Origin: Butyricicoccus_A sp963620595
GTDB taxonomy: Bacteria > Bacillota > Clostridia > Oscillospirales > Butyricicoccaceae
Assembly: GCA_963620595.1 (NCBI GenBank)
Contig: CAVFAY010000002.1
Location: 100,866-164,865 of the forward strand
Reading direction: 5' to 3'
Length of the DNA: 64,000 nucleotides
This document shows, in pieces, positions 43,912-51,971 of the stretch. The first letter of the stretch is position 1, and each line of letters starts with the position of its first letter. Both the position numbers and the translations under genes were made by a program. The notes beneath the pieces were generated by a model that had not been told where the DNA came from, did no database searches, and worked only from the letters and a program-made list of their open reading frames with translations.

Positions 43912-43988
43912 AGATTAGTTTCTTCTAACAGCGAAAACGAAATATCGGAATGATTTGGCGTTTGCCGCATGGCAAACGGCTTTTTCCT
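43912..43988 (+). ncRNA. Putative short iron-controlled transcript ending in a terminator
   Basis: P1 would start RNA near 43912. A hairpin GTTTGCC-GCAT-GGCAAAC (43960-43977) followed by GGCTTTTT could end it after about 77 nt. A second promoter then starts the flavin operon. No open frame with a ribosome site is present. It is either a small RNA or an attenuated leader. Confidence 0.35.
43914..43929. promoter_or_regulatory. DtxR/IdeR-type operator, site 2
   Basis: ATTAG-TTTCTT-CTAAC begins eight bases after the P1 -10 box, the same placement as at the dtxR (nine) and feo (eight) promoters. Confidence 0.6.
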
Positions 43989-44002
43989 GCCCACAGCTTT
44001 GA

Positions 44003-44031
44003 TTGACAATCCGCTGTCTATGCGGTATACT
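44003..44031 (+). promoter_or_regulatory. Promoter P2 of the flavin operon
   Basis: TTGACA (44003-44008) and TATACT (44026-44031) are 17 bases apart; start expected near 44038, about 105 bases before the first gene. Confidence 0.75.
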
Positions 44032-44102
44032 GAGGTAATTTGGAACGAGAATAACAAACTTGTGTGGGAGATATTTCCTGCGCAATTTCTTTTTCTGTTC
44101 CT

Positions 44103-44118
44103 ATTAGTTTCTACTAAC
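44103..44118. promoter_or_regulatory. DtxR/IdeR-type operator, site 3
   Basis: ATTAG-TTTCTA-CTAAC lies in the leader, about 65 bases downstream of the P2 start and 25 bases before the first gene. It differs from site 2 at one spacer base. No -10 box stands right before it, so it would act as a roadblock or as part of a looped pair with site 2. Confidence 0.55.
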
Positions 44119-44143
44119 CATATCAGAAGTTGGGAGTTGTATC

Positions 44144-44518
44144 ATGAAGCTGAAAAAACAGGACATTCTGCTGCTGGCGGCATTGCTGGCGGGTGTGCTC
44201 CTACTCGGTGCATTTCTGTTGCTGACGCGAAAGAGCGGCGCAGAAGTTGTCGTGAAAGTAGCGGGCAAACAGGTGACGGCGTTTTCCATGAATAAAAATA
44301 CGAAATATACGATTCATGGTGTAAATGGCGGCACAAATGAGTTGATCATTGAGGACGGTCAGGTTTGGCTGGAAGATGCAAGCTGTCCGGATAAGCTGTG
44401 TGTGCATCAGGGCAAGATCAAGTATTCCGGTGAGAGCATTATCTGCCTGCCGAACAAGGTGAGCGTCACGATTCAGGATGAAACTGACACAAACGGCGTA
44501 GATGCTGTGGCACAGTGA
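44144..44518 (+). CDS. NusG domain II-containing membrane-anchored protein
   Basis: A 124-residue protein: one N-terminal membrane helix (DILLLAALLAGVLLLGAFLL) and an extracytoplasmic NusG_II domain (KYTIHGVNGGTNELIIEDGQ, ASCPDKLCVHQGKI, GESIICLPNKVSVTI). Two Cys residues in the SCPDKLC motif are conserved in the family. Such genes accompany ApbE/FMN_bind and Rnf-like clusters in Clostridia; the biochemical role is unknown. First gene of the operon. Confidence 0.85.
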   Translation: MKLKKQDILLLAALLAGVLLLGAFLLLTRKSGAEVVVKVAGKQVTAFSMNKNTKYTIHGVNGGTNELIIEDGQVWLEDASCPDKLCVHQGKIKYSGESIICLPNKVSVTIQDETDTNGVDAVAQ

Positions 44519-44528
44519 GGGACAAGCA

Positions 44529-45029
44529 ATGAGACAGACAAAACGATTGGCATTGTATGGAATGCTTGCTGCACTGGCGCTGGTGCTCAGCTATATCGAA
44601 GCGATGGTTCCGGCGTTTTTTGCCGTGCCGGGCATGAAGCTCGGACTGACCAATCTGGTCGTCCTTGTGGCACTGTACCGCATGGGATCTAAACCGGCAG
44701 TGGTCATTAACTTTGTGCGCATCGGACTGACGGCTATGCTGTTCGGAACGGTGGTTAGCTTGTGGTATTCTCTGGCGGGCGGACTTTTATCCGGGACAGT
44801 GATGATTGCGCTCAAAAAAACAGGAAGATTCCAGCCGGTGACGGTCAGCGTGGCAGGCGGTGTCATGCATAATGTGGGTCAGATTCTGGTTGCCATGGTC
44901 ATCATGCAGACCAGCGCCATTGCATGGTATTTGCTGGTGCTGTGGGTTTCCGGTATTGTTGCCGGTGCCGTTATCGGCTTGCTGGGCAGCTGGATGCTCA
45001 AGCGTCTGCCGGAAATACACGAAGTTTAA
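44529..45029 (+). CDS. Gx transporter family / heptaprenyl diphosphate synthase component I-like membrane protein
   Basis: A 166-residue protein with five to six helices and the family pattern LALYGMLAALALVLSYIEAM, PGMKLGLTNLVVLVALY and GGVMHNVGQILVA. Annotated homologues are split between a small-substrate transporter (ECF-like S component) and an accessory of prenyl diphosphate synthesis. Its place next to apbE suggests a quinone or flavin supply role, unproved. GAGGGAC precedes ATG 44529; it starts 10 bases after the previous stop. Confidence 0.8.
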   Translation: MRQTKRLALYGMLAALALVLSYIEAMVPAFFAVPGMKLGLTNLVVLVALYRMGSKPAVVINFVRIGLTAMLFGTVVSLWYSLAGGLLSGTVMIALKKTGRFQPVTVSVAGGVMHNVGQILVAMVIMQTSAIAWYLLVLWVSGIVAGAVIGLLGSWMLKRLPEIHEV

Positions 45030-45054
45030 ATTTTCTTTGCGAGGAAGGAACATA

Positions 45055-46149
45055 ATGAAATATCCATGGAAAGTCATGCTGGCATCCGCCGTTGTGGCGA
45101 GTATGCTGTTAACGGGATGTGGTTCGACATCCAATACGAATAATACGGGCAGTGCATCGGAAACACAGACAACCAATAGCACAACGAACAGCTCGACGGA
45201 GCCGGTCAGCCAAGAAATTTTTGCGATGGACACCTATATGACAGTTACGGCATACGGCGATAACGCGCAGAAGGGCGTGACTGATGCCATTGCGGAAATC
45301 GAACGCTTGGACGATCTGCTGTCTATCGGCAAAGAGGACAGCGAAATTTCCAAGCTCAACAAGAGCGGTTCTGCGGCGCTGTCCGATGATACGGCTGTTA
45401 TGATCGCAAAGGCTTTAGAGTTATACAAGAGTACCGGCGGCGCATTTGATATTACCGTACTGCCGCTCATGGAGCTGTGGGGCTTTACAACACAGGATTA
45501 TTACGTCCCGACAGAGGATGAAATTCAGTCTACTTTACAGCGCGTCGGCGCAGATAAGCTGACATGGGACGAAAAGACCAAGACGCTGACGCTGGGAGAC
45601 AACCAAGAAATTGACTTGGGCGGTATTGCCAAGGGCTTTACGTCCAGCCGCATTATGGAAATCTTCAAAAAAGACGGCGTGACTTGCGGTATGGTGTCGC
45701 TGGGCGGCAACGTACATCTGCTGGGCACCAAACAGGACGGCAGTGAGTGGCGCGTTGGCATTCAGGATCCGGATAATACTGATGATATGCTCGGTGTACT
45801 GGAAGCGGATGACTGTGCGGTTATCACATCCGGCGCGTATGAGCGCAACTTTGAAAAGGATGGCGTGACCTATCATCATATCATTGATCCGGCAACCGGC
45901 AAGCCGTCTGATAGTGGTTTGACCTCTGTGACCATCGTCAGCAAGGATGGCACGTTGGCAGATGGTCTGTCCACCTCGCTGTTTGTCATGGGTAAGGATA
46001 AGGCGATTGCGTACTGGAAACAGCACGCGGACGAATTTGATACCATTCTGGTGGATAAGGATAGAAATGTATACATCACAGAAGGCATTGCAGACGGCTT
46101 TACGCCGGACGGTGTTTCTGCGGATCAGGTACAGACGATTCACAAATAA
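45055..46149 (+). CDS. apbE: FAD:protein FMN transferase (ApbE), lipoprotein
   Basis: A 364-residue lipoprotein: signal sequence with lipobox LLTGC (Cys about 22), a Thr/Ser-rich linker, then the ApbE domain. Motifs: AMDTYMTVTAYG, LLSIGKEDSEISKLN, DLGGIAKGFTSSRIM, CGMVSLGGNVHLLG and HHIIDPATGKP. ApbE covalently attaches FMN from FAD to a Ser/Thr in the motif D-x-x-(S/T)-G-A-T outside the membrane. The substrates are very likely the FMN_bind proteins at 46200, 47743 and 39007. GAGGAAGG precedes ATG 45055. Confidence 0.95.
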   Translation: MKYPWKVMLASAVVASMLLTGCGSTSNTNNTGSASETQTTNSTTNSSTEPVSQEIFAMDTYMTVTAYGDNAQKGVTDAIAEIERLDDLLSIGKEDSEISKLNKSGSAALSDDTAVMIAKALELYKSTGGAFDITVLPLMELWGFTTQDYYVPTEDEIQSTLQRVGADKLTWDEKTKTLTLGDNQEIDLGGIAKGFTSSRIMEIFKKDGVTCGMVSLGGNVHLLGTKQDGSEWRVGIQDPDNTDDMLGVLEADDCAVITSGAYERNFEKDGVTYHHIIDPATGKPSDSGLTSVTIVSKDGTLADGLSTSLFVMGKDKAIAYWKQHADEFDTILVDKDRNVYITEGIADGFTPDGVSADQVQTIHK

Positions 46150-46199
46150 CAGGAACAATCTCAATCAATTATACGTTTTACAACGCAAGGAGGCAAAAT

Positions 46200-47738
46200 A
46201 TGCGTATCTTTTACAATCAATCTGTGGATGCCATTGCCCGCCGACTGGTACCGGGCATTGCTGTTGCGGCGCTGGCAGCGTGGGGTGTTGCCTCCGGCGG
46301 CGCCGTGCTGGAAGACATTCCGGAATTGGCATCTTCGTCTGCACAGGCTGCGAATTTGGGCTCTGGCTCCGGTTCTGCTGTTGGAGCAGCTGCGGATGCA
46401 GGTTCTTGGCAGGACGGCACATGGACGGGCACGGCACAGGGCTACGGCGGTGACGTTACCGTCAGTGTAACCATTGCCAACAAAAAGATTACCGCCATTG
46501 AGGTAGTGTCAGCCTCGGGAGAAACCCCATCGTTTTTCTCTAAGGCAAAGGCTTTGATTCCAAAAATCATTGAAGCACAGAATCCGGATGTCGATGTCGT
46601 TTCTGGTGCAACCTATTCGTCCAACGGCATCATCAATGCGGTAAAGAACGCACTGACCAAGGCATCCGGCGGCACTGTGACCGAGACGTCCAATGGCGGC
46701 GGTGCAGCGGCAAATACTGCGACGGGAAGCACATCGTCCGATGCATTTCAGGATGGTACATACAAAGACGGCACATATACTGGCTCCGCTGCAGGCTTTC
46801 AAGGTAATATCACCGTCAGCGTAACGATTTCCGGTGGTAAAATTGCAAGCATCAATGTCGTTTCTGCACCGGGCAACGATGAGCCATATTTGAGCAAGGC
46901 AAAGACATTGATTACCAAGGTAATTGCCAAGCAGAGCCCGAACGGTGTCGATACGGTATCCGGCGCGACCTATTCGTCTAACGGTATTTTGAATGCAATC
47001 AAGCAGGCACTCAAGAAGGCGCAGACTTCCGGCGGAACAACCACCACCACCGATGATAATGACGACAAGAAAACGACAGAAAAGACCTATACTGACACGG
47101 AAACAGAGTTTTACGGCATTGGATACGGCTTTCGCAATGGCCGCATTGTGCTCAAGGTCACTGCATCCGGCGGAGAATTGAAGGGCATTGATGTCATCGA
47201 AAAGAATGATCAGGACGAACCGTATTTTACTAACGCAAGTAAAATTATTGAAAAGGTTAAAAATGGCAAAAATATCAATGTTGTGGACGCCGTATCTGGT
47301 GCGACCTATTCGTCTAAGGGTATTCTGACCGCACTGACAGAGGCGCTGAACAAGGCGATTATTGCGGAACAGTATATTCCGCCGAAGGAGACGCCGGATA
47401 CGCCGACTCCGGAACCGACACCGGATCCGGAAGCACAGACATATACGGAGACAGTTTCCGTTAATCCGGATGAAGATGATGATTTTAATGCGTATGAGCT
47501 GATTGTTGATGTTTCTGTAAAGGATGGCAAAGTAGAATCGGTTTCGGTGAATAAGGATTGCACGATTGAAAAGAGCAATGTCATGTATTCGGAAAGCGCA
47601 TTTGAAGGCATGAATACAAATTTGAACGGTAAAACGGCAGCTGACATTGATGGTGTAGATACGATCTCCGGTGCTACTTGCTCGTCCAAGGCAATTAAGG
47701 AAGCTGTGAAGCAGGCGTTGGCAAAGGCGGAGGGTTAA
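46200..47738 (+). CDS. Four-domain FMN-binding extracytoplasmic protein
   Basis: A 512-residue protein with an N-terminal membrane/signal helix (LVPGIAVAALAAWGVASGG) and four FMN_bind domains ending at residues about 155, 275, 385 and 512. Each holds an ApbE target motif: DVVSGATYSS (about 133), DTVSGATYSS (251), DAVSGATYSS (363) and DTISGATCSS (489). Ser/Gly/Pro/Thr-rich linkers join the domains. It could carry four covalent FMN and act as a multi-flavin electron wire. The fourth domain is closest to that of the SLH protein. AAGGAGG precedes ATG. Confidence 0.9.
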   Translation: MRIFYNQSVDAIARRLVPGIAVAALAAWGVASGGAVLEDIPELASSSAQAANLGSGSGSAVGAAADAGSWQDGTWTGTAQGYGGDVTVSVTIANKKITAIEVVSASGETPSFFSKAKALIPKIIEAQNPDVDVVSGATYSSNGIINAVKNALTKASGGTVTETSNGGGAAANTATGSTSSDAFQDGTYKDGTYTGSAAGFQGNITVSVTISGGKIASINVVSAPGNDEPYLSKAKTLITKVIAKQSPNGVDTVSGATYSSNGILNAIKQALKKAQTSGGTTTTTDDNDDKKTTEKTYTDTETEFYGIGYGFRNGRIVLKVTASGGELKGIDVIEKNDQDEPYFTNASKIIEKVKNGKNINVVDAVSGATYSSKGILTALTEALNKAIIAEQYIPPKETPDTPTPEPTPDPEAQTYTETVSVNPDEDDDFNAYELIVDVSVKDGKVESVSVNKDCTIEKSNVMYSESAFEGMNTNLNGKTAADIDGVDTISGATCSSKAIKEAVKQALAKAEG

Positions 47739-47742
47739 TTAT

Positions 47743-48471
47743 TTGAAACATCTCGATTTTTGGTCAAGACTAGGCAGTCTTGCGTTGGCAGTTGTTGCTC
47801 TGTGCGTGTATCAAGCACATGCGCTGCAGTGGCAGGCTGCGGAAGAGGAAAATAAACAGCAGCTCGCTGAGGTGCAGGCACAAAACGCAGCGGCGGAAGG
47901 CGGTGCAGTCAGCTATGTAGACGGCACGTACACCGGCAGTGGCGATGGCTTTGGCGGAACGGTATCTGTCAGTGTGACGGTATCCGGCGGCAAAATTACA
48001 GCAATTGATATTACGGATGCGTCTGGTGAGGATGCAGCGTACTTGGATAAGGCGAAGGGCATTATCGACAGCATGATTTCCGCAAATTCGCCGGAAGTAG
48101 ATACAATTAGTGGAGCGACGTTCTCTTCGACAGGTATTAAGACGGCAGTACAGGCTGCCCTCAAGGACGCTGTGGACACTTCTGCACCGGCAGGCGGTGC
48201 GACAAGCTATGCGGACGGCACATATATCGGCAGCGGAGACGGCTTCGGTGGAACGGTATCTGTCAGCGTGACGGTATCCGGCGGCAAAATTACCGCGATT
48301 GATATTACGGATGCGTCTGGTGAGGATGCAGCGTACTTGAATAAGGCGAAGGGCATCATCGACAGCATGATTTCCGCAAATTCGCCGGAAGTAGACACAA
48401 TCAGTGGAGCAACCTTCTCCTCAACGGGTATTAAGACAGCAGTAGAACAGGCATTGGAGGACGCGGCATGA
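47743..48471 (+). CDS. Two-domain FMN-binding membrane-anchored protein
   Basis: A 242-residue protein anchored by a single N-terminal helix (WSRLGSLALAVVALCVYQAH), followed by a short helical Gln/Ala stalk and two nearly identical FMN_bind domains with DTISGATFSS. Translation starts at TTG 47743, seven bases after GGAGGG, 4 bases after the previous stop. The stop overlaps the next gene (ATGA). It likely takes electrons from the Fe-S membrane protein encoded next and passes them outward. Confidence 0.88.
   Translation: MKHLDFWSRLGSLALAVVALCVYQAHALQWQAAEEENKQQLAEVQAQNAAAEGGAVSYVDGTYTGSGDGFGGTVSVSVTVSGGKITAIDITDASGEDAAYLDKAKGIIDSMISANSPEVDTISGATFSSTGIKTAVQAALKDAVDTSAPAGGATSYADGTYIGSGDGFGGTVSVSVTVSGGKITAIDITDASGEDAAYLNKAKGIIDSMISANSPEVDTISGATFSSTGIKTAVEQALEDAA
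47920..48150 (+). repeat. Tandem FMN_bind repeat, copy 1
   Basis: 231 bases nearly identical to 48214-48444, including synonymous positions. The differences are few and scattered, so the duplication is recent or kept uniform by gene conversion. Confidence 0.9.
48214..48444 (+). repeat. Tandem FMN_bind repeat, copy 2
   Basis: Second copy of the 231-base unit at 47920-48150, in frame, encoding the second FMN_bind domain. Confidence 0.9.
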
Positions 48472-49370
48472 TAGAAACGCAAACAGCACAAAAGACGGCT
48501 GCGAAGAAAAAGCCGATGAATCCAATGCAGCGCGTCAAGCTGCGCCGCCGTATGCGTGCCGTGATTCAGCTGATTTTCTTCCTGTTGGCACCGTCTGTAT
48601 ACACCTCCTGTTTTTCCGGCATTAAGGAAATGGCAACGGCGATTGGAGCAAAGGATCCAGTTTCCTACAGCTCCTTCTTTACCACGCTGGTGGTACTATG
48701 TATTTATACGATCATTTGCGGCAGATTTTTCTGCGGATACGCCTGTGCGTTTGGCGCGTTTGGTGATGCAGTGTATGAACTGTCCCAGTTCATTCAGAAA
48801 AAAGTGAAAAAGAAGCTGCCAAAGATTCCGGACAAGCTGACCGGATATTTTCAGAAGATCAAGTATTTGATTTTGCTCGCTATTATCATTTTGTGTGCAG
48901 CAGGTGTCTATGATAAGCTGCCGGGATGGAGTCCGTGGGATGTGTTCTCGATGCTCACAGCACCGCGCGCAATTCCGGCGGGATATGCAATTGCTATTGT
49001 ACTTCTGCTCGCCATTGTTGTCGGCATGGCGTTCAAGGAACGCTTTTTCTGCCAGTTCTTGTGTCCGATGGGCGCGATTTTTGCGCTGCTTCCCGTCATT
49101 GGACGCTATACGCGCAATCGGTCAAACTGCATCAACCGCTGTTCGGCGTGCTCGAAAAACTGTCCGGTTTCCGTAGAGACCGATGAGGGCAACATCCGCA
49201 TGGGCGAGTGTATCTCCTGTGGTAAATGCAGCGATGTGTGCCCGCGCCGCAATATCAGCTATGCGAATGGACGCGTACAGGACGGCAATGCGCCGATTCC
49301 GGTCATCGTCAAAGCAGTGCTTCTGTTCGCTGTTTGTTTGGCCCTCGGTTTAATTCGCAGTTTTATGTGA
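48468..49370 (+). CDS. NapH/NosR-like membrane protein with two [4Fe-4S] clusters
   Basis: A 300-residue integral membrane protein with about five helices. Two membrane-side Cys motifs are present: CGRFFCGYACAFGAFGD and FFCQFLCPMGAIFALLP. A ferredoxin-type domain follows: CINRCSACSKNCP and CISCGKCSDVCPRRN. This is the NapH/NosR C-terminal/RdxA architecture, which passes electrons through the membrane. In this operon it is the natural inner-membrane entry point to the extracytoplasmic flavoproteins. ATG overlaps the previous stop by 4 bases. Confidence 0.9.
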   Translation: MIETQTAQKTAAKKKPMNPMQRVKLRRRMRAVIQLIFFLLAPSVYTSCFSGIKEMATAIGAKDPVSYSSFFTTLVVLCIYTIICGRFFCGYACAFGAFGDAVYELSQFIQKKVKKKLPKIPDKLTGYFQKIKYLILLAIIILCAAGVYDKLPGWSPWDVFSMLTAPRAIPAGYAIAIVLLLAIVVGMAFKERFFCQFLCPMGAIFALLPVIGRYTRNRSNCINRCSACSKNCPVSVETDEGNIRMGECISCGKCSDVCPRRNISYANGRVQDGNAPIPVIVKAVLLFAVCLALGLIRSFM

Positions 49371-49372
49371 CA

Positions 49373-49402
49373 AAAAAGCTCCCTATTGGGAGCTTTTTTT
49401 GC
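49373..49402. terminator. Bidirectional terminator after the flavin operon
   Basis: AAAAAAGCTCCC / GGGAGCTTTTTTT with a TATT loop. It serves the flavin operon and the convergent CpXC gene. Confidence 0.85.
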
Positions 49403-49403
49403 T

Positions 49404-50042
49404 TTATGATGGCTTTTTCGGCACCAAACAGTTGAGAATGCCGGATGTCTGCACAAATGCATCGTTTACGGTTACATATCCTGTGAGGTTTGGACGGAAG
49501 CCGGAGTTTGTGAGCTGATCTTCATATCGCCAAATCGTGGCGAGTGGAATCTGGATTTGCTCGGAGGGATTGCTGCTGTCGTACTGGAAGAATACATTTT
49601 CGTTGTCTGCATTGTCGAACAGCAAATGTGTGATGTGCTTTTCGGGAAACTGACGGGTGAGCTGAGCAGTCACAAGATAGCGTACCATTTCGAGGGTCAA
49701 ATCATCTAAACCGGATTCTAAGATACGAATGCGCTCTAAAAAACCGAGGAGAGTGTGTTCCAGACGCAGCTTGTAATCAGGAACAAATGGCGTGGCTGCC
49801 GCTTCTTTGTCGCTGGGCTGAAAAGAAACAAGAAATTTCTTTTCGTCATTGCTGTAAATACAGGTGTATACAGAATGTACGCGTGTACCGCAATGGGGAC
49901 AGGTTTGCAGGAACATCGAACCATTCATGATTTTTTTGTGGAGCTCCGGCTGCTTTTGCGCGTTAATGACGTTCCATTGTTCGATTTCAAATGGAGCATC
50001 GCAGTTGGGACAAGTAATTTGTGTGATATTTGGCTTGGACAT
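49404..50042 (-). CDS. CpXC domain protein
   Basis: A 212-residue protein. The N-terminal CpXC domain shows two zinc-like pairs (ITCPNCDAPFEIEQWNVINA and LQTCPHCGTRVHSVY). The C-terminal part is helical and unassigned. The family is common in Firmicutes and has no known function. AGGAGGG precedes ATG 50042. Confidence 0.8.
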   Translation of the reverse strand: MSKPNITQITCPNCDAPFEIEQWNVINAQKQPELHKKIMNGSMFLQTCPHCGTRVHSVYTCIYSNDEKKFLVSFQPSDKEAAATPFVPDYKLRLEHTLLGFLERIRILESGLDDLTLEMVRYLVTAQLTRQFPEKHITHLLFDNADNENVFFQYDSSNPSEQIQIPLATIWRYEDQLTNSGFRPNLTGYVTVNDAFVQTSGILNCLVPKKPS

Positions 50043-50153
50043 GGAAAATCCCTCCTGTACACGGAAAATAAGATGGTTTTAGTATACCACAAAATATCGA
50101 GTGTTGAGTAAAAGTATGGTATAATTTGAATAAAAACAAGGAGGAACCTATCT

Positions 50154-50711
50154 ATGAATACCTTGAGCTTGGTACATGAACAGTTAAAATCGTGGATTTA
50201 CCCGGGTGATTTTGTTATTGATGCCACGGCAGGCAACGGAAAGGACACGGAGTTTTTGTGCGGTCTGGTTGGGCGAGAAGGAAAAGTCCTTGCGTTTGAT
50301 ATTCAGGAACAGGCAGTGGAGAATACCAGACAGCGATTGAAGGAGCATGGATGGTCAGATGTCGGTGAGGTGGTGTTGGATAGCCATGCCAATATGGATA
50401 AGTACGCGCAGGAAAACAGTGTAGACTGTATCGTGTTTAATCTCGGCTGGCTGCCAGGTGGTGATCATACAGTCTTTACGCACGCGGACAGCACAATCGC
50501 GGCAATAGAAGCGGGTCTTAAGCTGCTGCGCAAAGATGGCGTGATGTGCGTGAGTATTTATTACGGCGGAGCCAGCGGCTATGAGGAGCGGGATGCTCTG
50601 CTGGAATACGTCAAGACGATAGATCCGGCACAGTATACGATTCTCGTCACGCAGTTTGCCAATCGAGCGGGCGATCCGCCGATTCCGGTGTTTATTCACA
50701 AGGCAATATGA
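50154..50711 (+). CDS. Class I SAM-dependent methyltransferase, MnmM/YtqB-like
   Basis: A 185-residue Rossmann methyltransferase of the putative rRNA methylase (YtqB) family. It shows DFVIDATAGNGKDTEFLC (SAM motif I), VLAFDIQEQAV, SVDCIVFNLGWLPGGDH and GVMCVSIYYGGASGYEERD. The B. subtilis and S. aureus members (MnmM) methylate the wobble nm5s2U of tRNA to mnm5s2U, so that is the likely function. AAGGAGG precedes the ATG. Confidence 0.85.
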   Translation: MNTLSLVHEQLKSWIYPGDFVIDATAGNGKDTEFLCGLVGREGKVLAFDIQEQAVENTRQRLKEHGWSDVGEVVLDSHANMDKYAQENSVDCIVFNLGWLPGGDHTVFTHADSTIAAIEAGLKLLRKDGVMCVSIYYGGASGYEERDALLEYVKTIDPAQYTILVTQFANRAGDPPIPVFIHKAI

Positions 50712-50716
50712 TGATA

Positions 50717-50748
50717 AAAGCAGGGAAAATACTCCCTGCTTTTATCAT
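50717..50748 (+). terminator. Terminator after the MnmM-like gene
   Basis: AAAGCAGGGA pairs with TCCCTGCTTTT around a short loop. Confidence 0.7.
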
Positions 50749-50800
50749 ACAGTAAAATTCAATTTTCATGGCACAGGTATGATTTCGGTCATGCCTGTGT

Positions 50801-51598
50801 TTATCTGTTTTCAAAAAAATCCAAACATCTCTGCTTGTAATCTGATGCCTCATCATATACACCGTGTCCATAGCTGTCATCATAGAGATAGAGCTCACAA
50901 CCAAGAACCTCGGCAATCTGTCTTGAGCCTTCCGCAGTCGCGACATGATCACCCTTCGAGCCAAGTACAAGGACGGGGCATCTGATAGAGGAAAGTTCAT
51001 TATAGCAGTCAAAAATTCTGCATGCATTTGTTAGGATTAGAAAACGTTCGAACTCTTTATAGCTAATGCCTGAATTAGAGGCAATGAGATCGTCCCGATA
51101 CACTTTCAGCGTAGCATCAGAATATACATAGTCGGCAAAGCTTTCGAGAAGTTTGGTTTCATCCTTTGCCTCTGCCAACTGAACCCATTCTGCAGTGACT
51201 CTTTCAAAGGTGGCATTTTGTTTTGCAAGTGTTGAACCAAGAACCATCTTATGAACCAATTGCGGATGGTCGATGGCAAGGTACAGTGCGATCATTCCTC
51301 CTTGTGATGCACCGAATATATCAGCGTTTTCAATATGAAGTGCTTTCATCGCCGCTGCGACATCCTTAGCCATGTCTTTAACAGTGTAAGCGTCTGGCAT
51401 ATTCTTGGCTCTGTCAAAAACATACACAGTATATTTTTCGGAAAAGATCGTATAAGCATCTGCAATGGCATCAGCCAAACCCATTACACTATGAATAGAT
51501 AGACCAGGCAATATAACAAAACTCTTCTTGCCGCTGCCAAATACGATATAGTCCATCTCTAAATTGTCATTGGAAACAGTTTTTACATTTGCTGTCAT
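50801..51598 (-). CDS. Alpha/beta hydrolase
   Basis: A 265-residue alpha/beta hydrolase fold. The nucleophile Ser lies in DIFGASQGGMIAL, the acid Asp in LVLGSKGDHVATAEG and the His in SYGHGVYDEASDY. The oxyanion region is FVILPGLSIHSV. The substrate is unknown; homologues include esterases and lipases. The gene looks richer in A/T and in rare codons than its neighbours, so it may have been acquired. It lacks operon partners. Confidence 0.85.
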   Translation of the reverse strand: MTANVKTVSNDNLEMDYIVFGSGKKSFVILPGLSIHSVMGLADAIADAYTIFSEKYTVYVFDRAKNMPDAYTVKDMAKDVAAAMKALHIENADIFGASQGGMIALYLAIDHPQLVHKMVLGSTLAKQNATFERVTAEWVQLAEAKDETKLLESFADYVYSDATLKVYRDDLIASNSGISYKEFERFLILTNACRIFDCYNELSSIRCPVLVLGSKGDHVATAEGSRQIAEVLGCELYLYDDSYGHGVYDEASDYKQRCLDFFENR

Positions 51599-51855
51599 TG
51601 AACTTCCCGCCGTTTCTTGATTCTCCGTATGACTCGTAATCTATCGTTAATATAACATATTCATATGGTATTTTCAAGATTGGAGAAAATAAACGTGCAC
51701 AGAGATATCATATCGGAATTGGCCCACAGCGAAGCCGATACCTTTCTTAAAAGCAGCATATGTTAACAATAGATAAAACAAATACTTAGCTTGCTCTAAC
51801 AGCTGGACAGATAGCACAAAAATAGAAATAGAAGTAGAAAAAGCAGCAAAATTGG

Positions 51856-51884
51856 TTGACAAAAATAGCGAAACAGGATATGAT
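51856..51884 (+). promoter_or_regulatory. Promoter of the feo operon
   Basis: TTGACA (51856-51861) and TATGAT (51879-51884) are 17 bases apart. The gap 51599-51971 holds this promoter, the operator at 51893 and no other feature. Confidence 0.8.
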
Positions 51885-51892
51885 ACTAGTTG

Positions 51893-51908
51893 ATTAGCAA
51901 GAGCTAAT
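51893..51908. promoter_or_regulatory. DtxR/IdeR-type operator, site 4 (feo)
   Basis: ATTAG-CAAGAG-CTAAT starts eight bases after the -10 box and so covers the transcription start. Iron-loaded repressor bound here would shut off ferrous iron uptake. Confidence 0.75.
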
Positions 51909-51971
51909 TAGCTTTCGCATGTGCAAAGTAATAAGGCTATGCTAAAAATATGGATAAAGGAGGAGCTTATC

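Noticed and set aside
47920..48444. CRISPR or mobile-element origin of the tandem repeat
   Set aside because: The units are in-frame protein domains with no spacers, inverted ends or transposase.
44144..49370. Rnf complex
   Set aside because: FMN_bind domains resemble RnfG, but RnfA, B, C, D and E homologues are absent; the membrane protein is NapH-like.
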